DNA of 12,692 nucleotides from assembly GCA_027356675.1 (NCBI GenBank), contig DAHVXO010000343.1:1-12692 (forward strand), given 5' to 3'. This stretch comes from Symbiobacteriaceae bacterium. GTDB taxonomy: Bacteria > Bacillota_E > Symbiobacteriia > Symbiobacteriales > Symbiobacteriaceae. Below, piece by piece: positions 6,331-12,692 of the stretch. Position 1 is the first letter of the stretch, and the number at the start of each line of letters is the position of its first letter. The position numbers were made by a program, and so were the translations under genes. Under the pieces are notes generated by a model. That model did not search any database, was not told where the DNA came from, and saw nothing but the letters and a program-made list of their open reading frames with translations.

Positions 6331-8154
6331 ATGAAAACCAAACGATTATCCTTACTTCTGCAAGTTGGCTTACCTGTTGTGTTCATCTACTTCCTGCCCT
6401 TCGTCTACCCCAACAAGTTCTTCATTGACGTGCTGCAGCAGGTGGGGTACACCTGGATTCTGGTCTCGGGACTCAACCTGTTGGTCGGTCAGAGCGGTCA
6501 GATCTCCCTGGGCCAGGTCGCCTTCTTCGGCCTGGGCGCCTATGGATCCGCGTTATCGGCCAACCTCCTTGGCCTGCCTGTGATCGTTGCCATGCTCATC
6601 GGCGTCACGCTGGCGACGGCGTTCGGGGCCGTCACCGGCTTGCTGGCCCTGCGCGTGCGGGGGCTCTACCTCGCCATGGTCACCATCGCAACGGGTTCGC
6701 TGATTGAGATTCTGGCCAACCGGTGGACCAGCCTCACGGGTGGACCCATGGGCGTCCACGATGTGCAGGCGCTTTCCCTCTTTGGCGTCAAGCTGGGGCC
6801 GGTCCAATACTTTTGGTTGATCGGGTACACAGGATTGGCGGTCACGCTGGCTCTGTATAACCTGAAGCGGTCCCGGTATGGACGAACCTGGCTGGCGGTC
6901 AAGACCTCGGAAGTCGCGGCCCGCATGGTTGGGGTCAACGTCCTGAAGTGGAAGGTGGGTGCCTTCGTCATCTCGGCCGCGCTTGGCGGTCTGGCTGGCG
7001 CCCTGTTCGCTCATCAAAACTCCGTGTTCACCTCCGACACATTCACCTACGACGTGTCGGTTCGGTCCCTGGTCGCCGTCATCATCGGCGGTACGGGAAC
7101 GGCGTTGGGTCCGTTGGCGGGGTCTGCCCTGGTCATCGGGCTGCCGACGTTCTTCCGGGGGTTGTACGACTACTACCTGCTGATCTTCGGTGGGATTCTC
7201 CTGCTCACGCTCCTGCTGGTGCCCGATGGGATCGTGGGTGCGCTGGGGCGGCTGCTCCGGCTATTTCAACGGGAGTCGGCGCGGGAGCCCGGCCCTGCGG
7301 CAGGGGAGGCGCAACTCCCACTACCCGCCTTCCTGCGCCAGGTAGACGCACCGGCCCTCACCGCGCGCGACCTGTCGAAGCACTTCACCGGTCTGAAGGC
7401 CGTCGAAGGTCTGAACATGACCGTGCGCCCCGGGGAGGTCCATGGACTGATCGGCCCCAATGGATCGGGCAAGTCGACAACCATCAACATCCTGACGGGC
7501 ATTTACAGTGCCACGCGGGGCTCGGTGCTGCTCGGTGGCACTGAGGTGACCGATCGCCAGCCCCACGAACTGGCGGCGCTGGGAGTCACCCGCACGTTTC
7601 AGAACATTGAGCTCTTTACCGAGTTGACGGTACTCCAGAATGTGCTGGTGGGTTTTCACCGCCACATGCGGACGGGGTTTATCGACCATCTGGTGCGGAC
7701 GCCACGGGCCCGCCGGGAAGAGGCTGGTTTCGAGGCGCAAGCCATTGAGATCCTCCGATTTGTCGGTCTGGCACACCTGGCCCACGAGCAAGCGCGTAAT
7801 CTGTCGTATGGACAGCAGCGTCTGGTCGAGATTGCGCGAGCGCTGGCGGTGGAGCCGCGGGTCCTCATGCTCGATGAACCAGCGGCCGGCCTGAACAACG
7901 TCGAGGTTCTGCGCATGACGGCGCTGATCCGGGAGATTGCCCGGGGCGGGATCACCCTGATGATTATCGAACACCACATGGAGATGGTGATGGATCTCTG
8001 CGAGCAGATCACTGTGCTCAACTTCGGGCAGAAGATCGCCGAGGGCGGCGCCGCTGCCATCAAGGCCGACAAGCAAGTGATCGAGGCATACCTGGGCGGC
8101 GATGACGTCCGGCAACTCCTGGGTGGGGAGGTGAGCGGCCTTGCTAGCGATTGA
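6331..8154 (+). CDS. Fused ABC permease and ATP-binding protein (LivM-LivG)
   Basis: This single 607-residue protein joins the second membrane subunit to its ATPase. Residues 1-310 are LivM-like: NLLVGQSGQISLGQVAFFGLGAYG (split here as 49-72), the coupling loop AVKTSEVAARMVGVNVLKWK (189-208) and VAVIIGGTGTALGPLAG (248-264). A linker rich in Glu, Ala and Pro (313-338) follows. The LivG-like ATPase has Walker A GPNGSGKS (375-382), Q-loop Gln424, signature LSYGQQ (491-496), Walker B VLMLDEP (511-517, Glu516) and H-loop His548. All catalytic residues are present, so the fusion should be active. There is no frameshift or stop in the linker, and the ATG at 6331 has AGAAGGTG six nt upstream. LivM-LivG fusions are known in this transporter family; the domain order here matches the usual gene order. 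Confidence 0.96.
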   Translation: MKTKRLSLLLQVGLPVVFIYFLPFVYPNKFFIDVLQQVGYTWILVSGLNLLVGQSGQISLGQVAFFGLGAYGSALSANLLGLPVIVAMLIGVTLATAFGAVTGLLALRVRGLYLAMVTIATGSLIEILANRWTSLTGGPMGVHDVQALSLFGVKLGPVQYFWLIGYTGLAVTLALYNLKRSRYGRTWLAVKTSEVAARMVGVNVLKWKVGAFVISAALGGLAGALFAHQNSVFTSDTFTYDVSVRSLVAVIIGGTGTALGPLAGSALVIGLPTFFRGLYDYYLLIFGGILLLTLLLVPDGIVGALGRLLRLFQRESAREPGPAAGEAQLPLPAFLRQVDAPALTARDLSKHFTGLKAVEGLNMTVRPGEVHGLIGPNGSGKSTTINILTGIYSATRGSVLLGGTEVTDRQPHELAALGVTRTFQNIELFTELTVLQNVLVGFHRHMRTGFIDHLVRTPRARREEAGFEAQAIEILRFVGLAHLAHEQARNLSYGQQRLVEIARALAVEPRVLMLDEPAAGLNNVEVLRMTALIREIARGGITLMIIEHHMEMVMDLCEQITVLNFGQKIAEGGAAAIKADKQVIEAYLGGDDVRQLLGGEVSGLASD

Positions 8155-8845
8155 GAACGCCGTTGTGGACTATGGCAAAGCGCGGGCACTGCACGGCGTC
8201 AGCCTGAAGGTCGGCGAAGGGGAAATCGTCGCCCTGATTGGGCGCAACGGTGCCGGCAAGACGACCTTGCTACGGGCGGCAACGGGACTGATCCCGCTGA
8301 CCAGCGGCAGCGTCACGCTGGGGGGTGTGCGCATCGACGGGGTCAAGCCCTCCCGCATCGCCCGCATGGGCTTCGCACACGTACCCCAGGGCCGGCAGGT
8401 ATTCGCAGATCAGAGTGTGGAGGACAACCTGCGTCTGGGGGCCTATCCGGTCTATGGGGATAAGGCGAAGGTCGCGGCCAACCTCGAGCGGGAGTACCAC
8501 CGCTTCCCCCGCCTGTACGAGCGGCGGCAGCAGGCCGCCGGGACGCTCTCTGGTGGCGAACAGCAGATGCTGGCAATCTCTCGGGCCCTCATGAGCGATC
8601 CCAAGCTCGTCGTCATGGATGAGCCCTCCATGGGTCTGGCCCCGGTGATCGTCATGGATGTGATCAAGGCGGTGCAGGAGATTAACCGTGCAGGCACGAC
8701 CGTGTTGCTCGTGGAACAGATGGCGACGGCCGCACTCGCGATCGCACACCGGGGGTATGTCCTGCATAGCGGGCAGGTCCAGCTGGAAGACACAGGGGCC
8801 AACCTGCTACGTTCTCCTGGCCTGATTCGCAGTTACCTGGGGTAG
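8141..8845 (+). CDS. Branched-chain amino acid-type ABC ATPase (LivF-like)
   Basis: This is the second ATPase of the importer, 234 residues, the normal LivF length. Walker A is GRNGAGKT (34-41), the Q-loop is VPQGRQVF (Gln83), the signature is LSGGEQQ (136-142) and Walker B is LVVMDEP (156-162, Glu161). The segment VLLVEQM has Gln where most ABC ATPases have the switch His, as is usual for LivF proteins (VEQN), while the fused LivG half keeps its His. Translation starts at a TTG at 8141, supported by GGGGAGGTG eight nt upstream. The gene overlaps the fusion gene by 14 nt, indicating coupling. A hairpin follows the stop codon. Confidence 0.95.
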   Translation: MLAIENAVVDYGKARALHGVSLKVGEGEIVALIGRNGAGKTTLLRAATGLIPLTSGSVTLGGVRIDGVKPSRIARMGFAHVPQGRQVFADQSVEDNLRLGAYPVYGDKAKVAANLEREYHRFPRLYERRQQAAGTLSGGEQQMLAISRALMSDPKLVVMDEPSMGLAPVIVMDVIKAVQEINRAGTTVLLVEQMATAALAIAHRGYVLHSGQVQLEDTGANLLRSPGLIRSYLG

Positions 8846-8852
8846 GTGAGAC

Positions 8853-8898
8853 GCAAGAATCGCAGGCCGTCCCTCTGTGGGCGTCCTGCGATTCTTGC
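8853..8898. terminator. Hairpin terminator between convergent genes
   Basis: GCAAGAATCGCAGG (8853-8866) pairs perfectly over 14 bp with CCTGCGATTCTTGC (8885-8898), with an 18-nt loop. It begins seven nt after the LivF stop codon and lies before the convergent Nramp-like gene's 3' end, so it may serve both directions. Neither side has a long T run (TTCAACT follows on the plus strand). The outer octamer GCAAGAAT recurs as a palindrome at 10478-10494. Confidence 0.8.
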
Positions 8899-8968
8899 TT
8901 CAACTGGACGGTGCGAGGCCAGTATGTCTTACTGTTAGTTGCCACGCGGGTCCCCCTCTCGCACGCGT

Positions 8969-10459
8969 CTAGATCTTCATGCCGAAGACCCGGTTCAGAA
9001 TGCCTAGCGTGGCAAAGAAGGCGAAGAAGAGAATCATGGCGCCCAGGGCCAGCTTGCGCCAGACCGGTGGCTGCAACTGGTCTGGCAGGAACTTCCACTG
9101 CACCACGCGCGTGTGGGCGCCCATGATTACAAAGTTAACCCCGGAGATGAAGGCGCCGATGATAATCAGGGCGAGCGGAGCGCCGAAGTTGATCAGCACC
9201 ATGCCCAGCAGGCAGATGCCGAGCAGAATCGGGTAGTAGACCTTGCGCACGTCGTCGCTGGCCCACCGGCGCACCCTTTCGCCGGTCCAGAGGATGTCGG
9301 TGGTGGTCCGAACGAATGCCTCTAGCTGACCAATCTGAGTGCTGAGCAGAATCCAGAAACCGTTCAGCAGGGTGAGGAACCAGAAGCCCTCGCCGAAACG
9401 GCCCTTGATCCCATCTGCGATGACGGCGGCAATCGCCCACTGATCGGGCTTGGCGCTGGCGGGCACGAAGGTCACAGTCAGAATCGCCGGCAGGGCCATG
9501 CCCAGGAAGCAGCCTAAGGTCCAGACCCAGGCCTGGTCGGCCATCACGAACTTCCACCACTGGTTGAAACGGCTCAGGTTCTCGGGAGTCAGTGGGAAGA
9601 CCTTGCCCGTGTACGACAGGTTCACCTTCGCACCGCCGACCATGGCTGGGATATAACCCACCTTGCTGCCCATGCCCCAGCCCTTGTCGCGCACCCAATT
9701 GGTGACGGTGCCGTTCACGAGGCCACCCATGCCGGCGTAGGCCGCGAAGGCGGCAACCAGCACCCAGTCGCCGGGGTCGGGCCACATGCGGCCGCCCATG
9801 ACGCCGCCCAGGCCAGCGAAGCCACCAGCGACTTTCATCCACGACGCCACCGGCGTGGCAAACAGGTCGATGCCGAGCAGATAGAGCAGAATCCAGCCGA
9901 TGAAGAACCACTGGACATACTCCATCGTCTTCTGGACCTTCTTGCCGAGCGAGATCACCACAATAGCAAGAATGAAGGTGGCGTAGCCCCAGAATAGGAC
10001 CATGGATCTGTCCGCGGCCGTTGGCATCCGCCCCAGAATGCCGGCACTGAGGGCGGTCGCCGCCGTCAGCGCCCAACCTGGCCACCCGACCTGCAGGGCG
10101 AAGAGAACGACGTAGAACGGTCCCCAGAACTTCGGCCCGGGCTTGGTCCGCAGGAAGCCGGTAAAGATCGGCTCACCGGTGTACAGAGTGTAGCGGACCG
10201 CTTCAGTGTTGTAGACCAACTGCAGCAGGATGGAGACAGTTGCCACCCACAGCAGTCCGGCGCCATACTTCGCCGTGACCGTGGGACCCAGGAGCCATTC
10301 GCCGGAACCGATGGAGATGCCCAGAGCGATGGCGCCGGGTCCGATGAGCTTGAGGGCGTTGGTGAAGTTGTAAGGCGGTGGTGCCGGCAGGTCCGCGGTT
10401 CCCCAGGCCGGAAGCATTCCATGGTCCTTAGGTTCGTCGCGCGGGCTGATGATCGCCAT
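8969..10459 (-). CDS. Nramp-superfamily-like membrane transporter lacking the metal motifs
   Basis: This is a polytopic membrane protein of 496 residues with about eleven or twelve hydrophobic segments, resembling proteins annotated as Nramp-family divalent metal transporters. The first segment reads LIGPGAIALGISIGSGEWLL (38-57), aligning with the Nramp motif GPG...DPGNW. Here DPGN is replaced by GSGE, so the metal-coordinating Asp and Asn are absent and a Glu (54) sits nearby. In the region of TM6 (AAFAAYAGMGGLVNGTV, 236-252) the MPH motif is also missing. It may therefore carry another substrate, or another ion. The ATG at 10459 has GGAGGAGG ten nt upstream. The gene stands alone, convergent to the importer operon and separated from the MFS operon by a terminator. 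The family placement is from motif memory; the substrate is unknown. Confidence 0.85.
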   Translation of the reverse strand: MAIISPRDEPKDHGMLPAWGTADLPAPPPYNFTNALKLIGPGAIALGISIGSGEWLLGPTVTAKYGAGLLWVATVSILLQLVYNTEAVRYTLYTGEPIFTGFLRTKPGPKFWGPFYVVLFALQVGWPGWALTAATALSAGILGRMPTAADRSMVLFWGYATFILAIVVISLGKKVQKTMEYVQWFFIGWILLYLLGIDLFATPVASWMKVAGGFAGLGGVMGGRMWPDPGDWVLVAAFAAYAGMGGLVNGTVTNWVRDKGWGMGSKVGYIPAMVGGAKVNLSYTGKVFPLTPENLSRFNQWWKFVMADQAWVWTLGCFLGMALPAILTVTFVPASAKPDQWAIAAVIADGIKGRFGEGFWFLTLLNGFWILLSTQIGQLEAFVRTTTDILWTGERVRRWASDDVRKVYYPILLGICLLGMVLINFGAPLALIIIGAFISGVNFVIMGAHTRVVQWKFLPDQLQPPVWRKLALGAMILFFAFFATLGILNRVFGMKI

Positions 10460-10477
10460 GTTCGCAGTTCCTCCTCC

Positions 10478-10494
10478 ATTCTTGCGGCAAGAAT
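10478..10494 (-). promoter_or_regulatory. 17-nt palindrome just before the Nramp-like gene's ribosome site
   Basis: ATTCTTGC and GCAAGAAT are perfect 8-nt arms around a single central G at 10486. The element sits directly against the GGAGGAGG ribosome site and downstream of the candidate promoter, a position suited to a repressor operator. The single-nt centre makes an RNA hairpin tight, so a DNA site is more likely. The regulator is not identified. Confidence 0.5.
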
Positions 10495-10509
10495 CTGAGA
10501 AGGTATTTC

Positions 10510-10537
10510 ACTATACGGAATTGCTTTACCTGCGTAA
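10510..10537 (-). promoter_or_regulatory. Candidate promoter of the Nramp-like gene
   Basis: On the minus strand TATAGT (10515-10510) is a good -10 hexamer. The sequence 16 nt upstream, TTACGC (10537-10532), is a poor -35. The position, about 50 nt before the start codon, and the AT-rich surroundings support it. With such a weak -35, an activator would be expected, possibly at the palindrome at 10543-10554. Confidence 0.3.
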
Positions 10538-10542
10538 TACAT

Positions 10543-10554
10543 CTAAATATTTAG
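10543..10554. promoter_or_regulatory. AT-rich 12-nt palindrome CTAAATATTTAG
   Basis: This perfect palindrome stands out in a GC-rich region and lies just upstream of the candidate -35 of the Nramp-like gene. It could be an activator or repressor site, but no known consensus is recognised. Confidence 0.35.
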
Positions 10555-10740
10555 CTGACTACACAGGACGCACTGGTCATTTTGGTGGGAACCCCTGGCA
10601 AGAGCCATCAGTGAGCGCTGGCCGAGCATGGGTAGGCGCCCGCCCCACCCGGGCAAAATCGTGGCTCCCTGGCCCTCGACCGTCGTGGGCCTCCCAAGAC
10701 TCACGCATATGGTTGACCGCTTGGAGCCGAGCAACTCGAA

Positions 10741-10774
10741 AAGCCCCTGCCCATGTGTGTCGTCGCAGGGGCTT
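10741..10774 (-). terminator. Hairpin terminator of the MFS operon
   Basis: AAGCCCCTGC (10774-10765 on the minus strand) pairs over 10 bp with GCAGGGGCTT (10750-10741), with a 14-nt loop. Two further T residues follow (GGGGCTTTTCGAG), giving a run of four T. It lies 126 nt after the MFS stop codon and isolates that operon from the Nramp-like gene. Confidence 0.75.
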
Positions 10775-10900
10775 CATACTCACCACTTGACGGGAACCTT
10801 CGCTTAGGCCATCAGGCCCCGATTTCCCTCACACTCCTGGAAGCCCGCTGCCATGTCACCCACAGGCCATAGTATCCTGGGGACTTCTGCGCAAAGGAGC

Positions 10901-12142
10901 CTAACGCTGCGCGGCGGGACGATGGGCCCCCTCCCGTACCAGGAGCAGCAGACCCGCCCCCACCGTGAGAATGCCGGCCAGAACCAGCCACGCTAGCCGA
11001 TACGAACCGGAATGATCCACCAAATATCCAAAGGTCGGCGGACCGAAGATGATCCCGGTATAGAGGAAGGTCATAGCCAGGGCGACGCTGCGCCCCTGGG
11101 ACTCCGGCCCGGCCAGTTCCGATATCAGCGTGATAAAAAGTCCATGCCATCCCAATGAAGTAAAGCCATAGAGCAGCGCCAGTGCCGCGATCGCCGCCAG
11201 CGGAATGCGCCTGGGCAGAATGGCCAGGATTGCGCTCGCCGTGGCGGAGGTGACCGCCGTAAGAACCAGGACAGGCACGCGCCGTTGGTTAAACCAGCGG
11301 TCGCTGACGACGCCCAGAAGAATCCGGGCGGCTGCACCGGCGAGTTGTGCCGCCATCAGCATCGATGCACCGACCGTTAGCGGCAACCCCATCTGCTCCT
11401 TGAGGTAGAGCGGGAAATACATGATCAGCACAAACTGAGCAGGCGGGAGTAACATCGCACCGACGCAGGCCAGGGCCACGTCCCGGCGTAGTAGGACTGA
11501 GAACGGCACCCGCTGAATGGGCGTGCGCTCCAACAGTCCTTGCCCCTTGTCCGTTCCCCGGTAGAGCAGTCCCGAAACCACGGCACCCGCCAGGGCGGCC
11601 ACCCCGGCTACAACGACGGCCGTCCGCCATCCGTACCGAGCTGCCACCCACGGCAGTGTGGCTGCTGCCAGCGCCCCGCCCAGGGGGATGCCGGTCTGCC
11701 GGAATCCCATGGCAAAGCCGCGCCGGTGGGGCGGAAAATGGGTCATGACGGCCTTGCTGCCTGCCGGGGTGGTCGTGGACCCCCCGAGTCCTGTTAGCAC
11801 CAGTCCGATCACACCTGTCCAAAAACCGCTCGCCGCAGCCACCACAAAGCTGAGAACGCCGGTCAAGGCAACGCCCACGGTCATGACAGCCCGGTCACCA
11901 AGGGCGTCGGCGGCCCAGCCGGTGAAGGAGAGCGCCACCCATACACCCACATTCAAGGCAGAGGCGAAAGCGCCGACCTGCCCTCGTGACAGGCCCAGGT
12001 CGCGCTGGATAAATGGCACCAGAGTCGGCACTCCCTGCATGACGACTGAGACCGCCGCCTGGGCCGTTGTGGCTGCCCACAGCGCCACCCACGCCTGCGA
12101 GGTGACCGGCGCTGGGTTGCCGAGGGCTGAGTCGTCCGTCAT
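10901..12142 (-). CDS. MFS transporter
   Basis: This is a major facilitator superfamily permease of 413 residues, the usual length for twelve transmembrane segments. The motif A-like loop GWAADALGDRAVMTVG follows TM2 (about residues 75-90). GFRQTGIPLGGALAAATLPW (about 145-165) lies near TM5, and a central loop (YRGTDKGQGLLERTP) separates the halves. A second D/R loop (GVVSDRWFNQRRVP) lies in the second half. The ATG at 12142 has AAGGGG seven nt upstream. It sits 51 nt after a thioesterase gene that is coupled to a CoA-transferase gene, which suggests uptake of an organic acid that is then handled as a CoA ester. An efflux role cannot be excluded. The superfamily is certain, the substrate is not. 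Confidence 0.93.
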   Translation of the reverse strand: MTDDSALGNPAPVTSQAWVALWAATTAQAAVSVVMQGVPTLVPFIQRDLGLSRGQVGAFASALNVGVWVALSFTGWAADALGDRAVMTVGVALTGVLSFVVAAASGFWTGVIGLVLTGLGGSTTTPAGSKAVMTHFPPHRRGFAMGFRQTGIPLGGALAAATLPWVAARYGWRTAVVVAGVAALAGAVVSGLLYRGTDKGQGLLERTPIQRVPFSVLLRRDVALACVGAMLLPPAQFVLIMYFPLYLKEQMGLPLTVGASMLMAAQLAGAAARILLGVVSDRWFNQRRVPVLVLTAVTSATASAILAILPRRIPLAAIAALALLYGFTSLGWHGLFITLISELAGPESQGRSVALAMTFLYTGIIFGPPTFGYLVDHSGSYRLAWLVLAGILTVGAGLLLLVREGAHRPAAQR

Positions 12143-12193
12143 GAGACCGCCCCTTGCAGGCGTGCCAGCGTCTGCTCGGCTTCTGATACGATA

Positions 12194-12586
12194 TCACTGC
12201 ACCCCTTCCTGGTGGTGGCGGATGGCAAACGTCGCCAGAGTCTTGGCCACGAGCTTCCCGGTCTGCATGTCCACCACGTCGGCTTCACCTACGGCAAGCG
12301 TTCGCCCTCGATGAACGACGCGGGCCCGGCACTGCATGTCACCCTTGGCGACGGCGATGAAGTTCGTCTTCAGCTCTACCGTGGCGGTCCACTGACCCGG
12401 TTTGAGCGTGGATCGAACAGCCCACCCAATGCAGACATCCGCGAGCGTGCCGATGGCGCCGCCATGGATCCCGCCGTTCAGGTTGTTTAGCTCAAGTCGA
12501 TGGCGGAGAGTGGCCGTGCACTCTCCGCCCTCCGCATGTTCCAGTTCGATTCCGACGTAGTCCGTGAACGGACTGTCCGACTTCAC
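12194..12586 (-). CDS. PaaI-like hotdog-fold acyl-CoA thioesterase
   Basis: This is a small single-domain thioesterase of about 130 residues that would hydrolyse acyl- or aryl-CoA esters in the cytoplasm. The hotdog signature NGGIHGGAIGTLAD (Asn37, His41-Gly42-Gly43, Asp50) is intact, followed by TATVELKTNFIAVAKG, the typical central strands of PaaI/YbgC-like proteins. The frame is open to a GTG at 12604, but the GTG at 12586 was chosen. GGGAGG lies about ten nt before it, and it overlaps the stop codon of the upstream CoA-transferase gene (GTGA, 12586-12583), a typical coupling arrangement. The earlier GTG would place the ribosome site inside the gene. It probably recycles CoA or guards against stalled CoA esters in the same pathway. 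Confidence 0.9.
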   Translation of the reverse strand: MKSDSPFTDYVGIELEHAEGGECTATLRHRLELNNLNGGIHGGAIGTLADVCIGWAVRSTLKPGQWTATVELKTNFIAVAKGDMQCRARVVHRGRTLAVGEADVVDMQTGKLVAKTLATFAIRHHQEGVQ

Positions 12587-12692
12587 GAAGCGGGCACCTC
12601 CCACGATTGGGCGACTCCGGGCTGGCTCATGCGGTCGATGTAAGATGGGGAGTACCCCAATTCGCGTAGCACTTCGGTGGTGTGTTCGCCGA
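12583..12692 (-). CDS. CaiB/BaiF-type CoA-transferase, 3' end only
   Basis: Only the last 35 residues lie in the window; the gene runs off the right edge. They read GEHTTEVLRELGYSPSYIDR and then MSQPGVAQSW, matching the conserved C-terminal tail of family III CoA-transferases (GEHT.EVL.ELGYS...I..L...GV). Such enzymes move CoA between carboxylic acids, for example in carnitine, oxalate, succinate/malate or aromatic acid metabolism. The active-site Asp is far upstream and not visible. The stop TGA overlaps the GTG start of the thioesterase by the sequence GTGA, so the two genes form one operon. It was found by reading the edge frame; the evidence is this tail alone. Confidence 0.8.
   Translation of the reverse strand, partial: GEHTTEVLRELGYSPSYIDRMSQPGVAQSWEVPAS

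Larger units (their letters stand above)
10460..10900. other. 441-nt non-coding region between the two transporter genes
   Basis: No convincing gene is seen here; short open frames lack ribosome sites and family-like sequence. From left to right it holds the ribosome site of the Nramp-like gene, a 17-nt palindrome (10478-10494), a candidate promoter (10510-10537), an AT-rich palindrome (10543-10554), a GC-rich stretch with self-complementary GGGTAGGCG/CGCCCCACCC (10630-10650), and a terminator hairpin (10741-10774). About 126 nt separate that hairpin from the end of the MFS gene. I looked for T-box, tRNA and common riboswitch cores on the minus strand and saw none. Confidence 0.6.

Noticed and set aside
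9135..10085. A 316-codon open frame on the same strand as the Nramp-like gene in another frame
   Set aside because: Its composition (many Arg, Gly, His) is that of a shifted frame, and the overlapping membrane-protein frame has a ribosome site and coherent transmembrane segments.
400..10500. Shared 12-mer GGCAAGAATCTG in the hydrolase gene (near 407) and beside the palindrome at 10486
   Set aside because: One copy is ordinary coding sequence with no symmetry around it. A single 12-mer match over this distance can occur by chance.
10543..10734. A 63-codon open frame on the minus strand in the intergenic region
   Set aside because: There is no convincing ribosome site, no recognisable domain, and its end overlaps the AT-rich palindrome and promoter candidate.
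10460..10900. T-box, metal or other known riboswitch, or tRNA upstream of the Nramp-like gene
   Set aside because: No T-box core, no tRNA TpsiC arm motif and no riboswitch core I know could be found by eye on the minus strand; a covariance search would be decisive.

Overview
The window looks like chromosome from a GC-rich bacterium. Most genes have strong purine-rich Shine-Dalgarno sites (GGGGGTG, GGGAGGTG and GGAGGAGG types), and GTG and TTG starts occur. A LytS-type kinase with the 5TMR-LYT membrane domain, together with these ribosome sites, suggests a high-GC member of the Bacillota (for example a Symbiobacterium- or Sulfobacillus-like lineage). That placement is inference, and I see no marker gene that settles it. 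No tRNA, rRNA, CRISPR array, transposase or phage gene was recognised.

Left part (about 1-3943, all on the minus strand, read right to left). This is a probable four-gene operon: a LytS-like sensor kinase (2222-3943), a LytTR-type response regulator (1486-2247, overlapping the kinase by 26 nt), a 136-residue protein of unknown function (1043-1453), and a metallo-beta-lactamase-fold hydrolase (89-949). A 24-nt direct repeat with one mismatch brackets the hydrolase gene. One copy is the 3' end of the unknown gene. The other lies past the hydrolase stop codon and reads in the same register as a short protein tail.

Middle part (4136-8845, plus strand), divergent from the kinase across a 192-nt gap. 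This is a complete branched-chain amino acid/amide-type (HAAT) ABC importer: lipoprotein binding protein (livK-like), a GC-rich hairpin, permease (livH-like), a natural fusion of the second permease with its ATPase (livM-livG), and the second ATPase (livF-like, TTG start, overlapping the fusion gene). A 14-bp-stem hairpin ends the operon. The arrangement suggests that the two-component system senses a small molecule and controls the importer, the unknown protein and the hydrolase. The substrate cannot be read from the sequence.

Right part (8969-12692, minus strand). The first gene is a 496-residue Nramp-superfamily-like membrane protein that lacks the canonical metal-binding DPGN and MPH motifs. 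Upstream of it lies a 441-nt non-coding stretch with two palindromes, a candidate promoter and a hairpin terminator for the genes beyond. Those genes form a second minus-strand operon: the 3' end of a CaiB/BaiF-type CoA-transferase gene running off the window, a PaaI-like hotdog thioesterase starting inside its stop codon (GTGA overlap), and a 12-TM MFS transporter. CoA-transferase, thioesterase and transporter together suggest uptake and CoA-activation of an organic acid.

Taken together the window is a transport and sensing neighbourhood: two or three importers, a carboxylate-type sensor system and CoA-ester enzymes. The least explained items are the small protein at 1043-1453, the 24-nt repeat around the hydrolase gene, and the motif-less Nramp relative.
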